Shown one piece after another: positions 46,253 to 55,519 of a stretch of 64,000 bases of DNA. This DNA comes from Rubripirellula reticaptiva (GTDB lineage: Bacteria > Planctomycetota > Planctomycetia > Pirellulales > Pirellulaceae). A program made the translations under genes and the position numbers. The notes below the pieces were generated by a model. That model saw only the letters and a list, made by a program, of their open reading frames with translations, did not search any database and was not told the origin of the DNA. The stretch lies in contig NZ_SJPX01000001.1 of assembly GCF_007860175.1 (NCBI RefSeq), positions 1,426,001-1,490,000 of the forward strand, read 5' to 3'. Each line of letters starts with the position of its first letter. Positions within the stretch are counted from its first letter, which is position 1.

Positions 46253-47734
46253 ATGAAATACTCAAACTCCAATATCGTCTGTGTTGCCGCGTTCCTGTGC
46301 TTGGGATTCGCGTCGGCCTCACACGCTGCTTCGCCCACCGAAGCCGACTACTACCAGATCACCACCTTCGAAACTCCCAAAGATGAAGTGATCGAAGCCT
46401 GCGGATTTCAAGTGATGCCGGACGGCCGACTTGCGGTTTGTTCGCGTCGCGGTGACATCTTCATGGTGGCCGATCCGTTGGCGAAAAAAGTCGCGGCGGA
46501 CAACTTTAGCGTCTACGCACGTGGATTGCATGAACCGCTGAGCCTGGCAGAGAAAGACGGTTGGTTGTACGCGACCCAGCGTCCCGAAGTCACTCGGATG
46601 CAAGACGTTGATGGCGACGGTACGGCGGACGTGTTTGAAACCTACGCCGACGGATGGGGCGTTTCAGGTGACTACCACGAATATGCGTTCGGATCAAAGT
46701 TTGACGCCGACGGCAACATGCTCGTCACCTTGTGCTTGACCGGATCGTTTTCAAGCGCCGTGCCCTATCGAGGTTGGGCAATGCAAATCACGCCGGATGG
46801 CGAAACGATCCCATTTGCCAGTGGTGTGCGTTCGCCCGGCGGTGTCGGCGCGAATTTGGCAGGCGACGTTTTCTATACCGACAACCAAGGGCCTTGGAAC
46901 GGAACGTGCGGATTAAAGGTTCTGCAACGAGGCAAGTTCGCCGGGCATCCGGGCGGATGGAAATGGTACGAGTCAGCCGAATCGGTGATCGGGAAGCAGC
47001 CTGTTGAACCGGTCAGCGGCAGTCGGTTGTGGATCGAAGCTGACCGCATCGATGAATTGGTTCCGCCAGCAATTCTGTTTCCGTACGACAAAATGGGGAA
47101 GAGCGCGTCGGGGATCGCCTGCGACACCACGGGTGGAAAGTTCGGTCCGTTCGATGGTCAGTTGTTCGTCAGCGATCAAACGCAAAGCCGGGTGATGCGA
47201 GTTTTCCTTGAACAAGTTGATGGTGTTTATCAAGGCGCGTGCTTCCCATTTCGAAAGGGATTCGCTTCGGGCAACGTCGCGACCGAGATGTCGCCGTCGG
47301 GATCTCTATTTGTTGGTGGTACAAACCGTGGATGGGGATCAGTTGGCAATAAGCCGTTTGCAGTTGAGCGACTTGATTGGACCGGCAAGGTGCCATTTGA
47401 AATCAAGGAAATGAGCTTAACCGCCGACGGTTTCGAGTTGCGTTTCACCAAACCCGTCGACGCGAAAACCGCCAGCGATCTTGCGAGCTACACGATGACG
47501 ACGTACGCGTACGAGTATCGGGAACAGTACGGTAGTCCCGAGGTGGATCACACTGAGCCGACGATTTCCTCGGCCACCGTTTCCGATGACGGCATGTCGG
47601 TTCGATTGGTGGTCGATGGATTGCAACGCGGTCACGTCCATGAATTGCATGCTGATGGGATTCGCGGTACCGACGAGTTGCCGCTGTTGCATTCGGAAGC
47701 CTATTACACGGTGAATCGGCTGCAGACCAAGTAG
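46253..47734 (+). CDS. Secreted beta-propeller, sugar-dehydrogenase-like
   Basis: 493 aa with a signal peptide ([24 protein letters not shown]). Seen: propeller-type repeats resembling PQQ-dependent sugar/sorbosone dehydrogenases and planctomycete membrane-bound dehydrogenase-like proteins ([113 protein letters not shown]). A C-terminal beta-sandwich-like domain (about 390-490) begins with [19 protein letters not shown]. No CxxCH is seen. Known relatives oxidise sugars and pass electrons to cytochromes. The upstream partner carries five haem motifs, so an electron-transfer pair is plausible. A strong hairpin at 47819-47847 follows. Confidence 0.7.
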   Translation: MKYSNSNIVCVAAFLCLGFASASHAASPTEADYYQITTFETPKDEVIEACGFQVMPDGRLAVCSRRGDIFMVADPLAKKVAADNFSVYARGLHEPLSLAEKDGWLYATQRPEVTRMQDVDGDGTADVFETYADGWGVSGDYHEYAFGSKFDADGNMLVTLCLTGSFSSAVPYRGWAMQITPDGETIPFASGVRSPGGVGANLAGDVFYTDNQGPWNGTCGLKVLQRGKFAGHPGGWKWYESAESVIGKQPVEPVSGSRLWIEADRIDELVPPAILFPYDKMGKSASGIACDTTGGKFGPFDGQLFVSDQTQSRVMRVFLEQVDGVYQGACFPFRKGFASGNVATEMSPSGSLFVGGTNRGWGSVGNKPFAVERLDWTGKVPFEIKEMSLTADGFELRFTKPVDAKTASDLASYTMTTYAYEYREQYGSPEVDHTEPTISSATVSDDGMSVRLVVDGLQRGHVHELHADGIRGTDELPLLHSEAYYTVNRLQTK

Positions 47735-47818
47735 CCAATCGGTGCAGTTGGGAAGCCGGGTGGACCTTTGAACCACCTTTCTGGCTGCTGCGTACCAGAA
47801 TTGCCAAACGAACGTTCA

Positions 47819-47847
47819 GGCGATGGGAACACCGTGTTCCCATCGCC
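47819..47847 (+). terminator. Hairpin terminator after the propeller gene
   Basis: A perfect 13-bp stem (GGCGATGGGAACA / TGTTCCCATCGCC) with a CCG loop, followed by a T-rich run (TTCATTGTTTGGTTT). It lies 85 nt after the stop of the dehydrogenase-like gene and about 50 nt before the start of the next gene. It probably ends transcription of the DUF1080/propeller operon, although the T-tract is imperfect. Confidence 0.7.
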
Positions 47848-47898
47848 TTCATTGTTTGGTTTCCAAGCACAATCACGGGATCTTGGGCGGATAGAACG

Positions 47899-49488
47899 AT
47901 GACAGGCGATTTTTCTCAGACGCCGGTTTCCAAAGCCGACCAGGCGATTCCGAACGGGACTTCTGACGCGGTGGTTTCGCCAGGTGTGCGCGAGGTTGCG
48001 GCGGCGGCTATCTGGACTTTGCTTGCGGATCTGTTGATTTTTCGCAGTGATGGATACACGGGACTGGCGATCTTTTTGGTATCTGTTCCGATTCTGTTCT
48101 TTTGGTTGTTTCCGACGATGCTTCGTCAGTCGTCCGCCAAGTGGACGATCGGCATCTTGGCGGTTGTGGCTGCCCGATTGGTTTGGTCGGGATCTTCGCT
48201 AACCGTCTTCTCGGGCATGCTGTTGGTCGTTGCCGTTTCGATGGTCGCCGCGGGCAGCGTACCGATGGTTTTGGAAGGCATTGTGCTGGCTTCGCGAGCA
48301 TTGTTCGACGGTGCCATTGGGTTGGGACATTTTCATCTTTCCAAGCATTTGGGGCGTGGCGGGAAATTGCCGGCCGGATCACTGTCAGTACTGTTGCCGA
48401 TCGTCGCGGCCGGTGTGTTTGGTTCGATCTTTGTGTTCGCCAATCCTGATTTGCTTGATCGAGTTTCGGCTAGTTTGACGGACGTGGTCACCAGCATGGT
48501 GAACTGGATCACGGGGTTTTCGATCTGGGAGATTCCCTTTTGTGTTGTCGCATTGTTACTGGGGATTGGATTGATGCGGCCTAGGTTGCCGATGATCCGC
48601 GTTGGTTCGACCGAGTCGGCTGAGACCGTGTTGTTTGATCAGGCCGAATCCCAGTGGTATGCGGCTTTTCGCAATACTTTGATCACTGTGACTGCGTTGT
48701 TTGCGGTTTACTTGGGCTTTGAGTGGATGACGTTGTGGAAGCGAGAGTTTCCTGAAGGGTTTTACTATGCCGGCTATGCACACCAGGGCGCCGCCTGGTT
48801 GACGTTTGCGTTGGCATTGGCGACCGGCATGTTGTCGTTGATTTTTCGCGGCTCGATTTTGGCGGATCCTCGTCTGGACTCGCTTCGCAAGTTGGCGTGG
48901 ATTTGGTCCGGCGCGAGTTTGTTGTTGGCCGTCGCCGTCTACAACCGGTTGTTGATCTATGTGGGTTACAACGGCATGACTCGTATGCGAACAGTCGGAT
49001 TCTTTGGCATCACGTTGGTCGTGATCGGTTTTGGGTTGGTGCTTTATAAGATCGGGCGTCAACGAAACCTTTGGTGGTTGCTGCGCGGACAATTGATTGC
49101 GTTCGCATTGACGGTGATCGCTTACAGTGTCTTTCCAGTGGACTATGCGGCTCATCATTACAACGTCGCTCGCGTGTCGGACGGATACTTGCGACCTTCG
49201 GTGATGATTGCCGTCAAGCCAATCGAAGACGAGGGTGTCGTGTCACTGTTGGGTTTGGTGGATTGCCCTGACCCGATCATTCGCGAGGGCGTGCGAGCGA
49301 AGTTGGCACAGCGACAGGAAACGATTGGGGCCGAGTCGGCCGGCCACTGGACGGCCTATCAAGCCAGCACGAGTCGTCTTCGTCGCGTCTTGAAGGCAAA
49401 CGAATCCAAGTGGTCGGACTACGACAATCGCAAAAAACAAGAACGCGCGATCAATGCGTTCCGAGAATACGCGATGCAGTGGTATTGA
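47899..49488 (+). CDS. Polytopic membrane protein, DUF4173/DUF4153-like
   Basis: 529 aa with roughly 11-12 hydrophobic segments between residues 35 and 420, then a soluble C-terminal tail of about 100 residues. Seen: alternation of transmembrane helices and the segment EFPEGFYYAGYAHQGAAWLTFALALATG, which resembles the conserved YARRGF-type core of the DUF4153/DUF4173 family, and VYNRLLIYVGYNGMTRMR, typical of the same family. Function unknown. The C-terminal tail (LGLVDCPDPIIREGVRAKLAQRQETI) resembles short helical repeats and is presumably cytoplasmic. It appears to be a single gene after a terminator and convergent with the antiporter gene. Confidence 0.6.
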   Translation: MTGDFSQTPVSKADQAIPNGTSDAVVSPGVREVAAAAIWTLLADLLIFRSDGYTGLAIFLVSVPILFFWLFPTMLRQSSAKWTIGILAVVAARLVWSGSSLTVFSGMLLVVAVSMVAAGSVPMVLEGIVLASRALFDGAIGLGHFHLSKHLGRGGKLPAGSLSVLLPIVAAGVFGSIFVFANPDLLDRVSASLTDVVTSMVNWITGFSIWEIPFCVVALLLGIGLMRPRLPMIRVGSTESAETVLFDQAESQWYAAFRNTLITVTALFAVYLGFEWMTLWKREFPEGFYYAGYAHQGAAWLTFALALATGMLSLIFRGSILADPRLDSLRKLAWIWSGASLLLAVAVYNRLLIYVGYNGMTRMRTVGFFGITLVVIGFGLVLYKIGRQRNLWWLLRGQLIAFALTVIAYSVFPVDYAAHHYNVARVSDGYLRPSVMIAVKPIEDEGVVSLLGLVDCPDPIIREGVRAKLAQRQETIGAESAGHWTAYQASTSRLRRVLKANESKWSDYDNRKKQERAINAFREYAMQWY

Positions 49489-49525
49489 ATTCAAACAACC
49501 GGAACGACGCGATTAAACCGAAGTG

Positions 49526-51166
49526 TTAAATGCCGGGTTGTTGAGCATCGAGTGCGCTGAGTGCTCGGACCAGGGCGATGGAGGCTTCGGCTTCTTCGCT
49601 GACCACGCAATTGGCGCCGAGGCTTTTCATTTTTTTAGCGCTCGATTGATATCGGCAGCGGACGATTAGGTTTCCGGCTCGGTTTAGTTTTTGAATTGAC
49701 CGGACGATTCGAATCGCTATTTCGTCGTGTGGCACACAAACGACGATGGTGGTCGCATCGCCAATTGCGGCGGCTCTTAGAATCTGTAGATCCGTGGCGT
49801 CGCCAGCCACCGTGCGGAAACCTTCTTGCGCGAATAATTGTAAATTGATGGGGCTGAGGTCGACCAGGCAGACGTCGTTTCCGAATGTTTCAAGTTGGGA
49901 TGCCATGCGACGGCCGATGGGGCCGGCGCCGATCACCGCGGCCCGTTTTCCGGCCGTGATTTGATAGGCACTTTGCGGTTCGGAAGGCTCGTTGTGTTCG
50001 CCGGTCTGTGTCCACCGCAGTCCGATCTTCATCAGCGGTGGAGTCAACACGAGCGAGCCGACTGCGATGGCAACGACGCGTTGATAGACGGATTCGTCGA
50101 TCACGCCGGATTCGAGTCCCAGCAACACTAGCACGAAAGCAAACTCGCCGACATGCGCCAGTCCGATGCCCATGCCGAACGCGCATTTGAATGACAGCCC
50201 TGTTAGTTTCAATGCGATCGTGGCAGCGATCGCTTTGATGGCGATAACCGCCGCTAGCGATGCGATCATGAACAGCGGTTCGGTAAGGAACAGTACCGGG
50301 TTGAAAATCAAACCCAAACAGACGAAGAACACGGCGGCGAACGTTTCGCGAAACGGCAACACCAACGCATCGATTTGTTTGGTCCACCGATTGCCGTTGA
50401 AAATCAGTCCGGCGGCAAAGGATCCAACCGCCGGTGGCAGTCCGACGGAGTACGCCGCTAGAGTGACACCGCCGAGTGAAACCAAAGTGAACAAGATGAC
50501 CAAGTCCGGGCTTCGGTACTTGGCAAACATCGGGATCAACCAGCGAGCCAGAATCCATCGCAGTGCGATCACGACGGTGACAAACACCAGCGACGTGGCG
50601 GCCAGGATCGCATACTGGACCGGGCTGACCTGATCGGCACCGCCTGTCAGTAACGGGACGAGCAACAAGAGCGGAACCAGTGCGGCGTCTTGAAACAGCA
50701 GGATTCCGATCGCCCGTTGTCCGTGCGGTTGTTCGAATTGGCCCCATTCTGAAAGCGCTTTGAACGTCAGCACGGTCGAACTGAAGGCGACCGCTGACGC
50801 AATCAGTACTGCCGATTGCCAGCTCAATTGCATCCACGTCAGGAGCATCGCAACAGGTGCTGCGACGAGCGTCATTTGCACCATGCCGCCCACGAACAAT
50901 TTCGAACCTAGGCGTTTCAAGTCATCGATCGAGAATTCGAGACCGATTGAAAACAGCAGCAAGAACACACCGACTTCGGCAAATTGTTCTAGTTGGTGCT
51001 CTTGGTCGGAAACCAGATTCAGAACCTCGCGGCCGACGATCGCGCCGACGATCAAATAGCCGATCAATACCGATGCCCGTAGCCAACGACAAACCAATCC
51101 GGCGACCAGGCCTGCGGTCAAAATGATTAGTAAGTCGTGGACGAGCGACTGAGACATCAGCGACAC
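49526..51166 (-). CDS. CPA2 cation:proton antiporter (Kef-type) with TrkA-N domain
   Basis: 546 aa from GTG 51166; ATG 51157 in the same frame is an equally good start. Seen: about 12 hydrophobic segments with RASVLIGYLIVGAIVGRE, VGVFLLLFSIGLEFSIDDL, the family's FKALSEWG and LFQDAALVPLLLLVPLL motifs, LPPAVGSFAAGLIFNGN, and GLAHVGEFAFVLVLLGLESGVI. Then comes a cytoplasmic RCK/TrkA-N Rossmann domain (AAVIGAGPIGRRMASQLE, VCLVDLSPINLQLF, GDATDLQIL, VVCVPHDEIAIRI). Known: Kef-type proteins exchange K+ or Na+ for protons and are gated by nucleotide binding to the RCK domain. No ancillary kefF/kefG gene lies beside it. Confidence 0.9.
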   Translation of the reverse strand: MSLMSQSLVHDLLIILTAGLVAGLVCRWLRASVLIGYLIVGAIVGREVLNLVSDQEHQLEQFAEVGVFLLLFSIGLEFSIDDLKRLGSKLFVGGMVQMTLVAAPVAMLLTWMQLSWQSAVLIASAVAFSSTVLTFKALSEWGQFEQPHGQRAIGILLFQDAALVPLLLLVPLLTGGADQVSPVQYAILAATSLVFVTVVIALRWILARWLIPMFAKYRSPDLVILFTLVSLGGVTLAAYSVGLPPAVGSFAAGLIFNGNRWTKQIDALVLPFRETFAAVFFVCLGLIFNPVLFLTEPLFMIASLAAVIAIKAIAATIALKLTGLSFKCAFGMGIGLAHVGEFAFVLVLLGLESGVIDESVYQRVVAIAVGSLVLTPPLMKIGLRWTQTGEHNEPSEPQSAYQITAGKRAAVIGAGPIGRRMASQLETFGNDVCLVDLSPINLQLFAQEGFRTVAGDATDLQILRAAAIGDATTIVVCVPHDEIAIRIVRSIQKLNRAGNLIVRCRYQSSAKKMKSLGANCVVSEEAEASIALVRALSALDAQQPGI

Positions 51167-51249
51167 GCTTTCTTTATGTGCGAAGGATCAAGTGGTAGGC
51201 TGGGGCAGTTATTGTTTACAGTGCGTTTTTTTGCAAAGCAGCCGCCAAA

Positions 51250-51903
51250 TTGAAGAAACAAGAACGTGCCGATTGGGTTCGCCATCAGTTGGCCAGTCTC
51301 TATCCCGACCCGCCAATTCCCCTGGATCATCGCGACGACTTTACTTTGTTAGTGGCGGTGCTGTTAAGCGCGCAGTGTACCGATAAAAAGGTCAACGAAG
51401 TCACTCCAGAATTGTTTCGTTTGGGGCCAACGCCTGCTGCGATGCGAGATTTGGGCGAAGCAGCAATTTTAGAAATCATTCGTCCCCTTGGTTTGTCGAA
51501 ACAGAAAGCCAAGCATGTCGCCAAGCTGTCCGAAATGATTGTTGACGATCACGATGGAATGGTCCCGCGAACGTTCGCAGGATTGGAGTCGTTGCCAGGT
51601 GTGGGGCACAAGACGGCCAGCGTCGTGATGTCGCAAGCGTTCGGCATACCCGCGTTTCCCGTTGATACCCACATCCACCGTTTGGCTCAGCGTTGGGGAT
51701 TGTCTAGCGGCAAGAGCGTCGTGCAGACGGAACGCGACTTGAAAAAGCTGTTCCCCGAAACGTCATGGAATGAACTGCACTTGCAGATCATTTTTTACGG
51801 CCGCGAGCACTGCACCGCGAGGGCGTGCGACGGGACGAAGTGCGGGATCTGTACCGAGCTTTACCCACGCCGCGTCAAGCCAGTGGTCTGGAACAAGCCG
51901 TAG
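51250..51903 (+). CDS. nth: Endonuclease III (DNA glycosylase/AP lyase)
   Basis: 217 aa from TTG 51250. Seen: the DNA-binding core DFTLLVAVLLSAQCTDKKVNEV, the helix-hairpin-helix LESLPGVGHKTASVV with the catalytic Lys, the catalytic Asp in FPVDTHIHRLAQRWGL, and a C-terminal cysteine cluster. The cysteines are spaced C-x4-C-x4-C-x2-C (first at 51811), whereas the classic 4Fe-4S loop is C-x6-C-x2-C-x5-C, so the cluster ligands are shifted. Role: removal of oxidised pyrimidines in base excision repair. Convergent with proB, from which it is separated by 28 nt. Confidence 0.92.
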   Translation: MKKQERADWVRHQLASLYPDPPIPLDHRDDFTLLVAVLLSAQCTDKKVNEVTPELFRLGPTPAAMRDLGEAAILEIIRPLGLSKQKAKHVAKLSEMIVDDHDGMVPRTFAGLESLPGVGHKTASVVMSQAFGIPAFPVDTHIHRLAQRWGLSSGKSVVQTERDLKKLFPETSWNELHLQIIFYGREHCTARACDGTKCGICTELYPRRVKPVVWNKP

Positions 51904-51931
51904 GGGAAAAGTTGCGGGGCGCACGCCAGTT

Positions 51932-53092
51932 TTAGGTCAGCACCATGTTGTTCCGGTGGACGACATTTTCGTAGGAACAGTACCCCAAGATGTCGTGGAT
52001 TTGGTCACTGGGCTGCCCCATGATTTTGATGATGTGAGCCGAGCGATAGTTGCACAGGCCACGGGCAACTTCATTTTTGTCGGGATCCAGCAACGCAATG
52101 ATGCTGCCAGCCGGGAATGTGCCGTTGACTGCCGTAACGCCAACCGCCAGCAAGCTCTTGCCATGTTTGATAAGTGCTTTGGTGGCACCGGCATCCAGTT
52201 GCAAGCTGCCCGCAATCGGCGCGGCCGCGCCGATCCATCGCCTGCGTCCACGAATCGTTTGTTTGGGCGGCAAGAAGAGTGTGCCGATGGATTCGCCGGC
52301 CATGATTTTGTCGAGCACGTCGTCATCTCGGCCAGGCGCAATGAACGTAGGATGACCGTGATGGGTCGCTAGCTTCGCGGCTCTGAGCTTGCTGGCCATA
52401 CCGCCTTTGCTGCTGCTGCTAAGCTTGTCATGCGCGAAACCAAAGACTTCGTCGTCTATCATTTCGACAATATCGATACGCTTGCTGGTCGGAATGTCAG
52501 GGGGGCCGTCATACAGCCCTTCGATATCGGACAAGATGATCAGTACCGCGTCGACCAACAGACCGGCAACTTGAGAAGCCAATCGATCGTTGTCGCCGAA
52601 GGTGGTTTTCAGTTCAGCGACCGCGACGGTGTCATTTTCATTGATGATCGGGATGGACCCGAATCCGTGAATTTGAGTCAGGGCATTGCGAACGTGCAAA
52701 TAGCCCGATCGTCGACGCAGGTCGGCGGCTGTTAACAGCACTTGGGCGGCATGGCGGCCATGTGCGGCCAACGACAATTCGTAGGCTTGGATCAGGTCGG
52801 CTTGACCGATTGCAGCGATCGCCTGCAGTTGCGCCAGCCCGCTTGGCCGGTGTTCAAGTCCAAGTTTGCCGAGTCCCGCGCCGACGGCGCCGCTGCTGAC
52901 CAGCAGAACTTGTCGGCCCGTATCGGCAATTCGGCAAAGTCCGCGAGCGAGCACGTCAATGCGTCGCCGGTCAAGTTTGCCATCGTCTCCCGTCAGAACA
53001 CGGGTGCCGACTTTTACGACCACACATTTGGCCTTCTTGATCGTTTTTTTGCGAGTTTGGTGGGACGACTTGGGGCTTGAATTCATGGCCAC
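51932..53092 (-). CDS. proB: Glutamate 5-kinase with PUA domain
   Basis: 386 aa. Seen: the amino-acid-kinase fold with [83 protein letters not shown], and [21 protein letters not shown], followed by a C-terminal PUA domain (about 290-365, [11 protein letters not shown]...[25 protein letters not shown]...). Reaction: ATP-dependent phosphorylation of glutamate, the first step of proline synthesis and normally feedback-inhibited by proline. The start ATG 53092 is 172 nt from the divergent purF start. No proA is in view, so the pathway genes are scattered. Confidence 0.95.
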   Translation of the reverse strand: MAMNSSPKSSHQTRKKTIKKAKCVVVKVGTRVLTGDDGKLDRRRIDVLARGLCRIADTGRQVLLVSSGAVGAGLGKLGLEHRPSGLAQLQAIAAIGQADLIQAYELSLAAHGRHAAQVLLTAADLRRRSGYLHVRNALTQIHGFGSIPIINENDTVAVAELKTTFGDNDRLASQVAGLLVDAVLIILSDIEGLYDGPPDIPTSKRIDIVEMIDDEVFGFAHDKLSSSSKGGMASKLRAAKLATHHGHPTFIAPGRDDDVLDKIMAGESIGTLFLPPKQTIRGRRRWIGAAAPIAGSLQLDAGATKALIKHGKSLLAVGVTAVNGTFPAGSIIALLDPDKNEVARGLCNYRSAHIIKIMGQPSDQIHDILGYCSYENVVHRNNMVLT

Positions 53093-53264
53093 GACTTGGA
53101 AGATGCTCGCGAGAGTACGATTTGCGGTTTGTTTTTACGCGGATCTGCGTATTCTGGAAGACTTCAAATTGTCACGGGGAATCGACCTGCGGGGAACCCC
53201 GCTGTACAAACCCGGGACGAATGCGTCTCAGGACAGTGCCCGTCATCCAGGAAACTCCGTCGAT

Positions 53265-54875
53265 ATGAGCGAAATCCATCACGAATGTGGTGTTGCAGCC
53301 ATTTATCATCTGTCCGGTCGTGGACGTAGCCCGATGTGTACCGAGGATGGCCCTCGGCAGATCAGTCGGTTATTGCCGCGAATGTTGCTGGATATCCAGA
53401 ATCGTGGCCAATTGGCTGCTGGGATGACCACCTACGATCCCGATCAACCGCGACTTTTGCGAACTCGCAAGGATGTCGGAACGGTCACTGAGGTTTTTCG
53501 GCTCAATCACCGCGCCAAAGCCGAATCTTTGATGAAGTCATTGGCTGGCCGAGCCGCGATTGGCCACGTTCGTTATGCCACCTGTGGCCAAGATGATCGC
53601 AGTTACGCTCAGCCGTTCGAGCGAAAGCACATCCACAAACGGAAATGGTTCAGTTTTTGTTTCAACGGGCAGTTGTCCAACTATGGTTTGCTGAAGGAAC
53701 GATTGCTTGCCGACGGTGACCATCACCTGACGCTGGATACCGATACTGAAATCATTCTTCACGAATTTGCTCGGCAAATGAGCCAGTCGCCGACGCGGAT
53801 CAATTGGATTGACGTCCTGAAGCAAACCACGGCGGGTTTTGACGGCGCCTATTCGCTGGCCGTGTTGACTGCCGAAGGCGAAATGATTGTGGCTCGCGAC
53901 CCGCTTGGCATCAAACCGATGTGTTACGTTCACGATGGGCCGCTGTTTGCTGCGGCCAGCGAGAGCGTGGCATTGCTAAATTTGGGATTTAGCAACGAAC
54001 AAATCAAATCGTTGCCGCCGGGACACGCGATCATCATTGATCCGGAAACCGGTTTTCGAATGGAACGCTTTGCCGAAACCGAAGATCCCAAGCATTGCTT
54101 CTTTGAATGGATCTACTTTGCCAACGTCGCTAGCACGCTGGACGAGCAAAGCGTCTACCTGAGCCGAACTCGATTGGGTGAAGAACTGGCTCGGGCCGAA
54201 CGCGAACTTGACCGTGTTGCCTTGGATTGCCCCGACACGATCATCGTGCCGGTTCCGGATACCAGCAAAGCCGCGGCTGACTCGATGGCGTATCAGTTGT
54301 CGATTCCTTGTCGCGAAGGCTTGATCCGTAACCGCTACGCCGGGCGGACTTTCATCGAAGGCGGGACCGCGCGGAAGGCAAAGGCCGCCACCAAATACAC
54401 GCCGCTGCGTGAAGTCATGGAAGGCAAACGCATCATTTTGGTCGAAGATTCGATCGTCCGCAGCACCACCATGAACGTGTTGTTGGATCGGATTCGCGAT
54501 GTGGGCGGCGCCAAAGAAATTCACGTTCGAGTGGCTTGCCCGCCAATCATCGCTCCATGTTTTTACGGCATCGACATGAGCACGATCGATCAATTGATCG
54601 CGCCGAAGTATTTTCCCAACGGAAAATTGACTGACGAAGCCCAACAGCGCTTAGCCGACGATCTTGGTGCTGATTCGCTCCGTTATTTGCCTGTCGAAGC
54701 AATCGCACGCGCGATCGGCAAGCCATCGGATCACCTATGCCAAGCATGCGTGACGGGAAAGTATCCGACTGTGTGTGGCCAGCACCTGTATCAGATTGCC
54801 CTGGACAATCGCGGTTGCAAATTGAACAACAAGCGCACGTACGAGCAACTGGCCGCTGCCCTGTCGCAGGGCTAG
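53265..54875 (+). CDS. purF: Amidophosphoribosyltransferase
   Basis: 536 aa from ATG 53265; the frame runs further upstream but only this start places the N-terminal nucleophile properly. Seen: [14 protein letters not shown], so Cys8 would become the Ntn nucleophile after removal of a 7-residue propeptide; the glutaminase domain ([38 protein letters not shown]). The phosphoribosyltransferase domain has the PRPP loop [28 protein letters not shown] and C-terminal [14 protein letters not shown]. Reaction: PRPP + glutamine to phosphoribosylamine, the first step of purine synthesis. The Cys residues at ACVTG...PTVC fit the Fe-S/zinc-type positions of B. subtilis-type PurF. Divergent from proB. Confidence 0.95.
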   Translation: MSEIHHECGVAAIYHLSGRGRSPMCTEDGPRQISRLLPRMLLDIQNRGQLAAGMTTYDPDQPRLLRTRKDVGTVTEVFRLNHRAKAESLMKSLAGRAAIGHVRYATCGQDDRSYAQPFERKHIHKRKWFSFCFNGQLSNYGLLKERLLADGDHHLTLDTDTEIILHEFARQMSQSPTRINWIDVLKQTTAGFDGAYSLAVLTAEGEMIVARDPLGIKPMCYVHDGPLFAAASESVALLNLGFSNEQIKSLPPGHAIIIDPETGFRMERFAETEDPKHCFFEWIYFANVASTLDEQSVYLSRTRLGEELARAERELDRVALDCPDTIIVPVPDTSKAAADSMAYQLSIPCREGLIRNRYAGRTFIEGGTARKAKAATKYTPLREVMEGKRIILVEDSIVRSTTMNVLLDRIRDVGGAKEIHVRVACPPIIAPCFYGIDMSTIDQLIAPKYFPNGKLTDEAQQRLADDLGADSLRYLPVEAIARAIGKPSDHLCQACVTGKYPTVCGQHLYQIALDNRGCKLNNKRTYEQLAAALSQG

Positions 54876-54961
54876 CGTTTCTCGCCTTCAAGACGCTCAA
54901 GGAAACGATTCTCGGGAACTGTTCAGAACTGTGCTTGGTCCACCGATTCGCAGTTTGCAAT

Positions 54962-55498
54962 TCAATGGTGCATGTCGGGCAGTTTGTGCGACAGCAGGTG
55001 AGCGAGCGCGTTAAGTACCATTTGGTCGGCGATCGATTCGGCGGCTTGTCGTTTTAGTTTGCCTTGACAACCCGTGTGGTCATCAAGCATGGTGGACCAT
55101 ACCGTGGATTCTCGCGACGTTTGCATCGCAACACAGATTCGACAGACATCGGGCCTTGGCGGATTGGTCGGCAGCACCGCTAGTAACGCCAAACCGACGG
55201 CGTGACCGGGCGACTTGTTCCCTAGCGTTTCTGCTCGTTTGTACGCCGATGCAGCGGCCTGTCTTGCCGTGGCGGTCGACGCGCTGCTGTCGGCGGGTGT
55301 CGCACCGAGATAAGATTCCAACGAAGCACGCGAATACGGGATTGCCGCTTCGACGAAGTTCTTCGAGGCTCCTTGGCGACGAAAGCAATGGGATATCACG
55401 CCACTGCCGCCGCCCGTGACAACCAATGCGATTTGCCAGTCCGATTGGACAAGGCGGGCGAACAAGTCGGTTGCCCACTGGTCTGGTGACGAACTCAA
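54962..55498 (-). CDS. CinA C-terminal-like protein
   Basis: 178 aa if TTG 55498 is the start; no ATG exists in a sensible place, and the frame extends further upstream into the region of the divergent channel gene without a start signal. Seen: a QWATDLFARLVQSDWQIALVVTGGGSGVISH motif followed by GASKNFVEAAIPYSRASLESYLGATP, SASTATARQAAASAYKRA and GHAVGLALLAVLPTN. This is the pattern of the CinA C-terminal (nicotinamide-nucleotide amidohydrolase) fold. The usual ESCTGG is VTGGGS here, so catalytic competence is uncertain. Known: related stand-alone proteins are uncharacterised. Gene order gives no pathway; it is convergent with purF and divergent from the MscS-family gene. Confidence 0.6.
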   Translation of the reverse strand: MSSSPDQWATDLFARLVQSDWQIALVVTGGGSGVISHCFRRQGASKNFVEAAIPYSRASLESYLGATPADSSASTATARQAAASAYKRAETLGNKSPGHAVGLALLAVLPTNPPRPDVCRICVAMQTSRESTVWSTMLDDHTGCQGKLKRQAAESIADQMVLNALAHLLSHKLPDMHH

Positions 55499-55519
55499 TG
55501 CAGATTTCCGTCTGAAATA

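Noticed and set aside
52866-53264. Extended N-terminus of purF, reaching into proB.
   Set aside because: An N-terminal nucleophile enzyme must expose Cys8 near its start; the extension is the antisense of proB.
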